Source of the DNA: Spongospora subterranea
Taxonomy: Eukaryota > Endomyxa > Phytomyxea > Plasmodiophorida > Plasmodiophoridae
Assembly: GCA_900404475.1 (NCBI GenBank)
Contig: OUQQ01000001.1
Location: 186,001 to 250,000, forward strand
Reading direction: 5' to 3'
DNA length: 64,000 nucleotides
Positions 1 through 14,461 of this stretch are shown piece by piece (the first letter of the stretch is position 1; each line of letters begins with the position of its first letter). Below the pieces are notes generated by a model. The model was given only the letters and a program-made list of their open reading frames with translations. It ran no database searches and was not told the origin of the DNA. A program made the position numbers and the translations under genes.

Positions 1-1423
1 CGTCGACCTTTCAGTTGAATCCTGGGCAGTCGTGTTTGGTTCATATTATCTACACGCCCTCTGTTCTGAACGAGGTGCAAAATGGTATCATCACGTTTCA
101 AGAAAATCAGGTAAGACTTCAAAATGTCGTTCTAACTTACATATTCAGCGGAGTCTTAGATTGGAGACTGGGTTTATATCGTATCAGGTATTGGCAAGCC
201 ACCGACTGCAATGCAGCCTATTCACCTACTTTCATCCCTCGGCCAAAGATCATCCAGTATTATTCAGTTTCGGAACCCATTTGATCGAGCATTAATTGTT
301 CGAATATCCCTGCATCAACGAGGCCACGATGCGTTCCGTCTATATTCTAGGCGAGAGTTGACCAGAATTACTGGTCAGACTCAGCTTCAGGTCCCATTTG
401 TTTTCGTGCCTACTGCTCTATCTTGTTACAATGCAGAGGTCGTGATCGAAGCGTCTGAGGGGTTACGATGGGTATCCCTTATCGAGGAAATCACTTTAAC
501 ATCAGTGTTAAGAATTGCATTAGGTGTATCCGTTGATGGGGGAAGCCGAACTGCTGTCGTCGGAGCCGTTGAATTTTTTGTGCATTTCTCGGCAGCCGCT
601 GACAAAGACGTTGACTCTAATTCTACCCGGACTGACTCAATCTGAAATTGACAACAATGACTTTACGATCAAAGTTGAACACGTCACAACTGAACCTTCT
701 GGTGTCCCTCTCGAAATACTCTCTGACGTTATTCAAGCTAAAGAACAAACTGACAAACCAGTGATATTTGATAATGGTGCGGTGCAGACCGAGCTTACTC
801 GAAGAAACTACTAACGTCTCATGTGCATAGGTGCAGGCTTCGTCTTCGAAGTAAATTTCAGGCCCTTCCGCACCCTTCATGTCGAGTCCTTACTTTCCAT
901 TACCAAATCATCTGGTGGAAGATATTCCTTCAGGATGCGGTTTACGTCAACTGAAGCAGCTGTTGACGATGTTGTTCGAATAAGCGCTGGACTCAATCAA
1001 ATTGCAAATGTCTCGTTCCGTTTATCTAACATTATCAATGGGAAATCTCAATTTGAGGCGCATTTCGCTCCTGATTCACCATATCAGTTATCTGTTCAGC
1101 CGACAAAGGGATTTCTCGAAGGACGCGATTCTCTCGGGACTCTTTTTACAATAAGTTTCGCCCCGAGTGAATACGGAAAAGCGATAGTGGGAAAACTGGT
1201 GATATGCACAGACGCAATGGAATGGATATATGAAGTCAGAGGATCGCATCCACATTATTTGCCTCCGAAGGGGCGTAACACCTTCAGCTCGTTTATGGAT
1301 GAGACAACGATGCGATCCATTCAAAACAGCAACAACACTGCAACCAATTATCTGAATTATAATATTCGTGCCACAAGTTCAAGGCGACGACAAGATCAGG
1401 TCCAAAAAAAGAAACCAAAATAA
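1..1423 (+). CDS. CFAP47: CFAP47 homologue, 3' end (ASH-domain flagellar protein)
   Basis: Carboxy-terminal part of a cilia- and flagella-associated protein of the CFAP47 family, an axonemal protein built of ASH/MSP-like beta domains. The 5' end lies outside the window. Frame continuity gives several exons. One short intron starts after residues GLRW (near 470) and the next exon opens VYPLMGEAE, which recreates the WVYP..G.AE motif typical of CFAP47. Another intron ends at about 830, before GAGFVFEVNF. Later ASH-like strands follow (FEAHFAPDSPYQLSVQP, LFTISFAPSEYGKA). The last exon has the family's terminal signature, EVRGSHPHYLPP, before a basic tail and a TAA at 1421-1423. Similarity was judged from memory of the family. 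The exact 5' exon pattern before about 210 is not certain. Confidence 0.85.
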
Positions 1424-1456
1424 ATTGGACTCTCGATTGAAGGAATCCAAACATGT

Positions 1457-3811
1457 TTATCCTGCATTCTGTATGCATGGGCATTCGTCATCAGGGATTC
1501 GCGCGTCATGACAAGTTCGGCTTTCCGAAATCGGAGTCAAAAGTGAAAGGCCTGGCATGTCGTCTGGTACCGGGTCTGGAAGATGTGCCAAATGGCGCAA
1601 TGTCGTATAGATATCCAAACACGTTATCAGGCGTTGCTGGTTGCTGATGAGGGATTCACGAACACCCGGATTCCGATCCAGGAAGGAATTGGGAACTATA
1701 ACATTCAGCAACGGTAGCGTCTTTTCGAGCCGGCCCGCTTGAGTATACAGGCTGAGTTTTATGCCAAGTGATCAGGGCACCGTTTAGCCGGCATGACAGA
1801 ATTACTTACTAATAGGGACCCATATGACATCCATGATCAGATACGAGAAAAGTAATGGTGTCATCAAGGTGCGACTTGTCTCTCATTGAACGCAAAAAGT
1901 CTGCCAAATTTTCGTCCATTGTGGCCACGATTTCTTGCGACCCTTCGTGAGCTTCAGAAAAAAACGCAGCAACAAACTTGCCAGCGTTGTCGGTATAGTG
2001 ATCGAAGACCTGATCAATATAATCCAGCGTATGGTTATGAACATAACGACCAGAAATACAGCGCCTTCTCAAAGAATATGGGCCTAAGCGGCATTGGACA
2101 AGATAGAGCGGTAAACGCAATCAACAAACCTGCAAAATTTGTCCAGACACCCCAATTATCATACTCTGGATGACAAAATTCCGGAGCACCAACGTCGTGA
2201 TCAAGTAAGTCTTGATTAGGCGACCCAAAAAACTGATAACTACAATAGTGGCAATTATGGTGTTGAGCAAATGCGATACGGCCAAAACCCGAAACTCACT
2301 AATCATCACACTGATTAAGGATAGTCGCGGTTACAAACCCATGTTTGGTCTTGAAATCGCCCCAAACAGGATTCGAGCCGTTATTCTCCGATCCAATTAT
2401 CATGGGGACAAGATTCTATGAAAAGTATTACACACTACAGAATGGGAAGAAATGAGTCGCCAACCTTTGAAGTTGAGTGTCCGATTGTGGCATACCGAAG
2501 GAATTGGAACACGGAAAACCCGCTCTCTGGTTGGCGTAGCTCATCAAGTGCAGCATGGGTTAGAGGCATTTTACGAAGAAAGTGTGATCTTGATAATGCG
2601 TCCAGCATCAACATTAAAATATTCGGCGGAGGAATATTTTTGTTATTTTGCTTCGCCAACGCTGCTTGTTTGAGCACATCAGGTTTTGCTACGTTCACCA
2701 GGTGGTAGTTTTCTTGGTCATCGCAAAACGCACGTATTGTCCTAGTATCTGCAGGGATCTTGACGATCATAGCTTCAGAAACTTCCACTTGTTTCGGAGG
2801 AGTGGCTCGCCGGCGATCCATATTCGAATCTTGCCGATCTGAGCGATCCATTAAAAAGTTGTAGTTAAAAATAAATTTTCGTGTCCTGCAGCTTGCATCG
2901 TCATCGAATAGCACATATCCGTCAACCATCGAAGAAAACTGTTTTACAGCTGGGCACTGAAGGATAATCAGAGCAGAGTAAGATCATCATGATGAAATAG
3001 CAAACCGAATGCGGGCCAGAGAAAAAGTTCATTGTCCTGGACGGAAACAATGAAACCCATGGCACATGGGTAGGCAACTGGCAGAACCTATTGGATTCTA
3101 ATGGCAAACCAAACATGCCATTGTGGATATGACTCTTGCCGTAAACAGCAGCAACTGCAACATACACGACCGAGCATGCGATCACGAAGATTGGCATCCA
3201 TGGAGTGACGTTTTTAAGAAATCTCAATAAACAGATTGCGATAATCACCCAAAACGTAATTATGAAAAACAGAACTGCGTTGATCTGATCTGACAGTATA
3301 GTGGCAAAATTGGACGAGAGATTGTACCGAACAGTCGTCACAATGATGAGGATGAGGACCGGCGATAACCGAAAACCCCATCTCGGCTTCAAAACAACAT
3401 GTGCCCATAATAAATACGACGCGAGAACGAACAAGCTCGAAGATATCAACAGATACAAGAACTGTGATCCAAACTCTGTCGCTTGGTCAACTTGTCCTAA
3501 AAGCCCCGGCGAGTCAAACAGTGTTAAGGCGCGCACGATACGAGGCGGAAATCACCAGCAATGGTGTAGAAGATCTGTGAGGACCCATACAAGCCCGATG
3601 CAAATAGCAGGCAGATATACGATCTTTGCCTAGATAACCTCCTCACATTTCTATCGTGAACAGATCCGATCCTGTTCATTATAAAGCGTTGGCAATGGAC
3701 AACTTTCACGACTGTAATGGACAACTCCACGACTGTAGTGCAGAGCGACTGAAGAACGCCAGGAGCTAGGCCAACCCCCAATGTTTGCGCATATTCCACC
3801 CACTTAACCAT
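1457..3811 (-). CDS. DUF229-type membrane-anchored sulfatase-like protein
   Basis: Belongs to the DUF229 group of the alkaline-phosphatase/sulfatase superfamily; substrates are generally unknown. The N-terminal part (about 3811-3000) is hydrophobic with several predicted membrane spans. It is followed by a cysteine-containing linker, NFFSGPHSVC, and then the sulfatase-like domain: PNILMLMLDALSRSHFLRKMP near 2550, FLVSDHGCHMGPY near 1840, and a C-terminal block ending in RTCHDARIPDDECPC. These are the hallmark DUF229 blocks in order. Introns are short: one of about 45 nt fits at roughly 3543-3499, and others fall near 2930, 2430 and 1800. The first in-frame ATG I can support is at 3811; an ATG at 3878 would need another intron. 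UBA5 on the same strand ends at 3887, so the two genes nearly touch. Confidence 0.75.
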
Positions 3812-3886
3812 TGACCCTTCCCTTGGACCCACAGGGTCAACGGATCGCTTTTCAGAACTCAACCCCTCTTGACGACATGATGAATT

Positions 3887-5341
3887 TTATTGGGCTTGTA
3901 ATTGTTTCAATAAGGTTTCTAAGTCTTGGTCATCGTCTTGAACAAAAACTGGATCTGCGTTAGCAGCGACGGTATCTTCTTGCAGTTCAATTCCTGTATG
4001 GAATTAATAACCACTGCGGATAAAGGCACAAGATTGAAACATGCTAACCCCATTGATTATCTTCATGAAGAGGCACTTTTGAATCATCATTTGCAGGTGA
4101 CGGATCTGCAGGCTCGACCCAGTCTTTATAGACATGTTGTAGCGAAACACATTTGGCGCTGTTGCAAGATGGATTTGGACGCATTGGCCATGAAGGGAAG
4201 TAGTCGCACATAGCATTATATCCCTGATACGGGGGTAATCATTTGAACTTTCAGAGCCAGAGAGAAAAGCTAATACATGACAATACCAGATAATAAGAGA
4301 CTTTCCCAAAGCCTAAACAGTATTTTAATACATTCTGCACCAACATTGCAGCAATAAGGCCCATTGTTGTTGGAAGCGACGCCGCACAGACACCATCGCG
4401 CTTCAAAGTCGATTCACTAACGCCTACATAGAGCAATGAAACCATGGTAGACACTATAAATAGCGGTATGATACCAGTTTCTAGAATTACTGGTGGGGCA
4501 CAAAGGAAACAAGCTGTTCTGCCTGGAAGGATGAACTGTATATGTCCTGAGATGCATTTAGTCAAATACGTTATACTATGCAATTGCGACCTTAACCTGA
4601 GACAGCATTTTCTGAAACGCCTGATTCCATCCAAATCTACAACAGCATTATTTGGCAGAATATGCAGCGTTCTGGGCAACCTATACCTGATCTAGTTCGT
4701 TGCAAGCTTGATTGATTGCCGTGCGAGCTTGGTAATTGTCGACACAGCTCAGCACAATATCAACTGGACCGATATTATCCAATCCTCCATGGCTTATTCT
4801 CTGCAAGAAATCATCAAAATGATTTACAGACCTACAGACAAGGACGGTGATTAACACAGATCCTGGTCAAAACGGCAGGCCCAATTGTTTACGTAATGTC
4901 GTAGTTATAGGTTTCAAATACAACATCTGGATTAATTGAGACTAACGTCGCACGAGCAGCTTCGACTTTAGATAAACCTGCTTGGTTTGGGCGGAAAAAC
5001 AGTCTGCTCATGCGGTAAAAATTTTGGAAAACACGAAATCAAACGTTCAGAATACCTGTTCATATTGGCAAGTTCTACTTTGTCATAGTCGAATAATAAT
5101 AGTTTACCAACTCCGCACCTAGATATCTATCAACTCGTCATTACGAGATTCCCACGTTGAAACCATACCGGGTCAACATTTCAGCAGCGACCGAACCAAT
5201 TCCCCCGACTCCAACGATCAGGACACTCACTCTACGAATGTCCTCGTAGTTGTCCACAATGCCCATCCGCTTCAACGCCATCAAGCGGCTATACGGGTTC
5301 GAATCCACAACCTCATCGCTGATGGGTCGCCGAGTTTCCAT
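3887..5341 (-). CDS. UBA5: UBA5, E1 enzyme that activates UFM1
   Basis: Ubiquitin-like modifier activating enzyme 5, which adenylates UFM1 and transfers it to its own cysteine before passing it to UFC1. It starts at the ATG at 5341. Exon 1 has the family opening [18 protein letters not shown] and the ATP-binding glycine loop VGVGGIGS. A 50-nt intron (donor GTATGG, acceptor CTAG) joins TR to [20 protein letters not shown]. The catalytic block [16 protein letters not shown] is near 4390-4345. The zinc cysteines are present as ACFLCAPP and PNPSC....C. A last exon gives HEDNQWG-IEL, the UFM1/ATG8-interacting WGIEL motif, and ends [10 protein letters not shown] with a stop at 3887. All functional residues I can check are intact. 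The central exons between 5050 and 4680 were only roughly traced. Confidence 0.9.
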
Positions 5342-5957
5342 GGGTAAGCGCGTCGCTATACGAATAACCCTAATCGGGTGAACAAACTACAGGATGTGGT
5401 CTCTGCGGAGTAATAACACGTTGTTGATGTTAATGATTAATGATACACACAATCACATGTGTTTATTTAGGGAATCTTTAACCATTGATTGATTGTTATC
5501 TATTGTGAGGCTACATGTGGTATGTCATCCGGTAATATGTCCTCCATGTTCTTTTCGGCTTCTCGGGGACATTTTATCAAAGACATGCCCAGAGCGCATT
5601 AGGGTATGGGAACTGGGGGGGATATGTGTGTGATCGATCAGCGAACTCGGGGTCTGATTGACCGTTCGTCGTCGAATGAGAGCAGGTCAGAACATCCTCC
5701 AACGAATTGGCGCGGATGACTTCTAGACTGTATTTAATCCTGGCAATTAGTATCTCCTGGCGCCCCAGAATCAACATGATATTGGGCGACATTCCGATTT
5801 GTAATAATCAGGGGGAGCAAAACGTGACTCCTGTACCGTCGTACGCTCTGGTTTATCGTCATTGCAATAGTCACGGAGTCCGAGGATTTATTCCAAATCT
5901 CCAAATACAATTTGAGCCCGTCATCTCTAGGTTCCACGACCAAAAGCAGGTATCCTA
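5342..5957. other. UBA5-RPP30 intergenic region, no recognised gene
   Basis: Divergent spacer between UBA5 (-) and RPP30 (+). Minus-strand frames at 5577-5792 and 5734-6009 are open and encode LGYLLLVVEPRDDGLKLYLE, but I recognise no family and could not join them by a frame-keeping intron. The upstream one also overlaps RPP30 exon 1. The spacer probably holds both promoters; a small gene on the minus strand is possible. Confidence 0.4.
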
Positions 5958-6845
5958 ATGTTCTGGGACTTTGATGTTCCAATAACGTTAGATAAATCTG
6001 GTGCTTCACGAAATGCGTCTCCAGTGATCGATTCGCTCAGAACCTGTACGTAAAAACAATGGCACTTTTCCGTTTCCTGTCTAATTCGGGATTTTTATGT
6101 TCAGTTGGATATGGCGGCATTGTCCTTTCAGAATCAGTCACTGGTAAAGTTGTCAAGAAGTGCTCCTTTGATAGTCGACCCATAAGCCGACTGAAAAGTA
6201 GTTTCTCTCAAGCCACAGAGTTGGTCCAGAAGACTCGTCTAAATGTGATCCTGAGCGATAGTCAACAGATTCAGACGCTGTCATCGTCGAATGCCTGTAT
6301 TCAGTCTTATGACATAATTGCCATCCAACCCACTACAGAGAAGCTCTTCTATCAAGCGTGCCAGACCATTGATTGCGACATCATCACATTTGACTTATCA
6401 GACAGAATACCATTCATGTTGAAGTTTCCGGCAGTTAATTCAGCAATTGCTAGGGGGATATTTTTTGAAATATCTTATTCTTCTCTCATCTCTGATGCAG
6501 CTTCAAGGCACCACTATTTATCAAATTGTCTAAACATCGTCCGAGTTACCAAAGGGCGCAATCTTATTATCAGCTCCCACGCCGTTCAGGCAATGCTTGT
6601 ACGAGGTCCCTACGACGTCATGAATTTGTGTGCCCTTATTGGACTTAGCCAGTCCGAAGCCAAGGCTGCACTTGCCATTAATCCTCAAGCTGCACTGGCT
6701 CATGCTCAGGTTCGTCGATCTGCTCAGGTATGCCGCTTGTCGTTGATTCTGCGTCCACACTGATTCTTATTTTTTTTAGGGTGTTTGCTTGGCATCAAAT
6801 ATCGCCTCATTGCATCCAGAAAACGACGCATGGATCCTGTCGTGA
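5958..6845 (+). CDS. RPP30: RNase P/MRP protein subunit p30 (RPP30)
   Basis: Protein subunit of nuclear ribonuclease P and MRP, with a polymerase/histidinol-phosphatase-like TIM-barrel fold; works with the catalytic RNA in tRNA 5' processing. Three exons fit in frame: 5958-6045, 6105-6727 and 6780-6845, 258 codons, close to the family length. Exon 1 opens MFWDFDVP, matching the MFADLD start of the family; splicing gives RTFGYGGIVLS. Diagnostic blocks are YDIIAIQPTTEKLF, CDIITFDLSDRIPF, RGIFFEISYS, GRNLIISSHA, RGPYDVMNLCALIGLS and the C-terminal EAKAALAINPQAALAHAQVRR. Introns are 59 and 52 nt. It starts 616 bases from UBA5, divergently, and its stop is 44 bases from a convergent membrane-protein gene. 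Confidence 0.9.
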
Positions 6846-6889
6846 ACTTTAGATAAACCTTTATTTATTGTCTTTGAGTAAGACAAGTT

Positions 6890-7531
6890 TCAAATTTCGG
6901 ATAACGTAGAGGCAAAGCTAGTTTTGCCGTCTTCGCCTTCCATGATAATCGCAGCGTGTGATGACCTGAGTTGATCGAGGGTTTTCTTATCCTCAAGATC
7001 TTCTGCTGCGTTTTTGAGAGTGACATATCTGCCCATTATGAAAATAGTGGATATGATGCAGCAACTGCTCAAGAAAAACGTGCCAGTAGCCATAGTAATT
7101 GTTGCCGATGTCTGGTCCTTCATAGTGGCAATCATCGCTGAAAGCGAGAAGAAGAGGAAGAAGCAGAAGGCGTGCACAGTAATATAAACCAAAGTGTGTT
7201 GCTGTTTGTGATGCCTTCGCGACCAAGCCATCCCAGAGACAATGATAGGTAGAATCGGAGCAAACCTACGAATTACTTAGATTTGAAAACGCTAACCATG
7301 ATGACATCATGTTTACAATACGGTGATCATGAAAACTGACGTTGACTCAGTCTCGTGCTCGAACATTGCAAGCAGGCCACCAAACCATATTTGAACAGTG
7401 AATAATATTTGGGCAATCCAGAGTGCCAGGGTACCGAAGTACCAGAATCCTTTCAAGGGTTCCGCTTCATCAGCATCGTCGTCGACAGGAAGGCCAGCTT
7501 CGTTCTCTTGCAAAATATCAACGGTTGACAT
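6890..7531 (-). CDS. Small four-pass membrane protein, family not recognised
   Basis: Two exons joined by a 51-nt intron (7316-7266; donor GTAAAC, acceptor GTAG). The protein is about 196 residues. It has an acidic N-terminus (DILQENEAGLPVDDDADEAE) and then hydrophobic segments: FGTLALWIAQILFTVQIWFGG; the stretch across the splice MITV-LFAPILPIIVSGM; a third around YITVHAFCFFLFFSLSAMI; and a fourth around FFLSSCCIISTIFIMG. Both termini appear to lie on the same side. The C-terminal tail carries a helical charged stretch, LKNAAEDLEDKKTLDQLRSS. The ATG at 7531 is the first in frame. I do not recognise the family and assign no function. It is convergent with RPP30. Confidence 0.7.
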
Positions 7532-7817
7532 TGATTAAGAGCAGTTGACCATCCGGAAATGCAACTTCAGCCGATAACGTGAGTCACTTCTTGTGACGTT
7601 TTGTATTCTGAAGTAAAACAAGCCCATACTAATCATACAAGTTCCTGCGCGGAAAATGGCTTTCGCTGGGGGTTGTCAGACGCCACCGACTACAGATGCG
7701 ATCAATACAATTCATAGAAATTTTCGGAGAGCTGCGTTCAGAGGTGACTCTGCCAGATAATCATGCTATGCACTCTCTGTCATAACCTCAGGTCGCAAAC
7801 GCCTTGGCGGGTTTTCG
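7532..7817. other. Spacer with no recognised feature
   Basis: No coding frame of useful length and no RNA gene that I recognise. It lies upstream of the membrane-protein gene ending at 6890 and may hold its promoter. Confidence 0.4.
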
Positions 7818-8138
7818 TTAGCGATCGTCCACAACAAAAGCAGGTGTGTCATTTAGGGAAATCATGGGCGTTTTGATATGGGCAAGGCCTTTACGACCCT
7901 GAGCAAAACTCGAAATCGAATACGGCAGCCGCCCACTTTCGGCAATGATTAACCATGAGTTTTGGCTGTGAAATTCTACAGCGATTGCAAACGTTAGCGC
8001 CCAGTTGGTATGTGTCCAGGAAGGAGTTTCACACAACCTGATTGGCGACAACGTTTTGAGATTCCCAGCGCGGACATTATCACCAACAACGGATGCGCCG
8101 TTAGGGCAGCGCGTTCGGTGAGGAGTGACCTCCAACAT
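7818..8138 (-). CDS. Hypothetical 106-residue protein, divergent from ULK4
   Basis: Open frame with a genuine ATG at 8138 and stop at 7818. It starts 105 bases from the ULK4 start on the opposite strand, an arrangement expected of a shared promoter. The sequence, for example THTNWALTFAIAVEFHSQNS and WLIIAESGRLPYS, alternates hydrophobic and polar residues like a compact beta-rich fold. I recognise no family and see no membrane span or signal peptide. It could also be one exon of a longer gene or a chance open frame. Confidence 0.35.
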   Translation of the reverse strand: MLEVTPHRTRCPNGASVVGDNVRAGNLKTLSPIRLCETPSWTHTNWALTFAIAVEFHSQNSWLIIAESGRLPYSISSFAQGRKGLAHIKTPMISLNDTPAFVVDDR

Positions 8139-8243
8139 GCAGCGCTATCTATGTTTCAGGCTGTACTTAACGTTGGACATACACATGGGTCAGAGACTAG
8201 GGACATTCGATGACAGGTCATTTCGTTATTGGTTGTGGTCGCA

Positions 8244-13198
<4,955 letters not shown>

Positions 13199-13544
13199 TT
13201 ACACGTCAAATATAATTTAATGGCAGCCGACCCGATCGCAGGATAAACTCTGTCGGCAACGATTGGCTGCAACAGCATATTTTATCATATAGGAAAACAT
13301 GACAATTTTTGTAACGCCCAGATACTATTGATAACTGTCAGTTCTTGTCGATATAAAAATCGCCCCATCCAACAATCGTTTGATTCAGTGGCCATGTTCC
13401 GAAAAGCGCCAACAGTCGAAAACCCTGGGCCCAATATGCTGGCGCGTTGAAACGGAACTGGTTGGCGTAATGCGTAGTGTTAGAATTGGTCATCTCCATC
13501 TATTCGAACTGGTATTATTCTAGTGGATTAGTCCTCGGCTGATT
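13199..13544. other. Spacer and possible first exon of the next gene
   Basis: An ATG at 13394 opens a short frame, MFRKAPTVENPGPNMLAR, which stops after 18 codons unless an intron begins there. It may be the first exon of the membrane-protein gene that follows. Nothing else is recognised. Confidence 0.3.
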
Positions 13545-14427
13545 TTGCTCGGCTGCCCACTCTGGTCATTTTCGAAAATAATGATTCTGATTCAGCGCCT
13601 GACTCCATGTATCCATCGCTCGAATCGTGTAGCCAGCAACGCGCAGCGGCCAGATATCAGGTCCGAATCTGTCGGTCCCCGTCCGCATCCAGAGCATTTC
13701 TTGCATCTTGTCAAACGATATCATCCCCATACAGAAGCGTGGCTGCGAGTTGTTCGTATCTGTGGATATCTGTTATTTAGTTTGTCTATCGTCGTATGGA
13801 CGGGTGTAATTCATGCCGCCCACGCCAGAAGAAGAGGGTTTATCATACAGGCTTCAAAAACGTCTCGACAGGAAATCATGTATAGCGCGTTGTTTACAGT
13901 GATTGGGATTACGGCAACGGTATGTCGTGATTGTAAATTGGTCCCGTTGATCGTCAAGGGCTGATCACTTTCCTTGCAGATATTACCCCTTATGGCTGTG
14001 GTCATTAATCTCAAATACCCAGACAGCAAACACCGTCTCGTCGCTCGGCTAAGAGTCACGGCTCTTGTCATTCTCCTTCTCTTTCTTATCTCCTCGCTTT
14101 ATTCGTCGTGCTCAACAGGTGGAATCATTGTCGTTTATCAACATTTTTCTAGGCACTGATCAGCTAGTTTAGTCTCAGGAATGAATTATGGAAGGTCTTT
14201 GACATCTTTCATGATGGTGGCCGCAACGTTAGTATTGTCATGCCTACCTAGTGCTTCGCATCGTCACTTTTCAACCAGTTTTTGTATTTTATAGGTTTAT
14301 GATCATTGTCGTCAACGTTAGCTTAATTATATTGGGTGATCTTCCTCTTCCGAGGACTAATACTCCATTATTTGATATGGGTCCCCTTTCGTCGTCACCC
14401 AGCAGGGATCGTCGCTATACATTTTGA
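13545..14427 (+). CDS. Multi-pass membrane protein, family not recognised (5' end uncertain)
   Basis: The clear part begins near EHFLHLVKRYHPHTEAWLRV and runs through a membrane span (ICGYLLFSLSIVVWTGVIHA), a second (YSALFTVIGIT-ATILPLMAVVI across an intron) and a third (LRVTALVILLLFLISSLYSS). Further exons end in FMIIVVNVSLIILGDLPLP and a cytosolic-looking tail stopping at 14425-14427. Introns are visible at about 13920-13979 (acceptor TTGCAG) and 14118-14172. The 5' coding start is unresolved: two reading frames compete between 13500 and 13700. No family is recognised. The stop is 35 bases from the CTR9 stop on the other strand, so the two genes are convergent with nearly touching 3' ends. 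Confidence 0.5.
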
Positions 14428-14461
14428 GAAGAAACATTCTAGATAAAACATTTTATTTCAT

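Noticed and set aside
5734..6009. Minus-strand gene overlapping RPP30 exon 1
   Set aside because: No frame-keeping intron joins it to the next open frame, no family match, and it overlaps a well-supported exon. Kept only as a note on the spacer.
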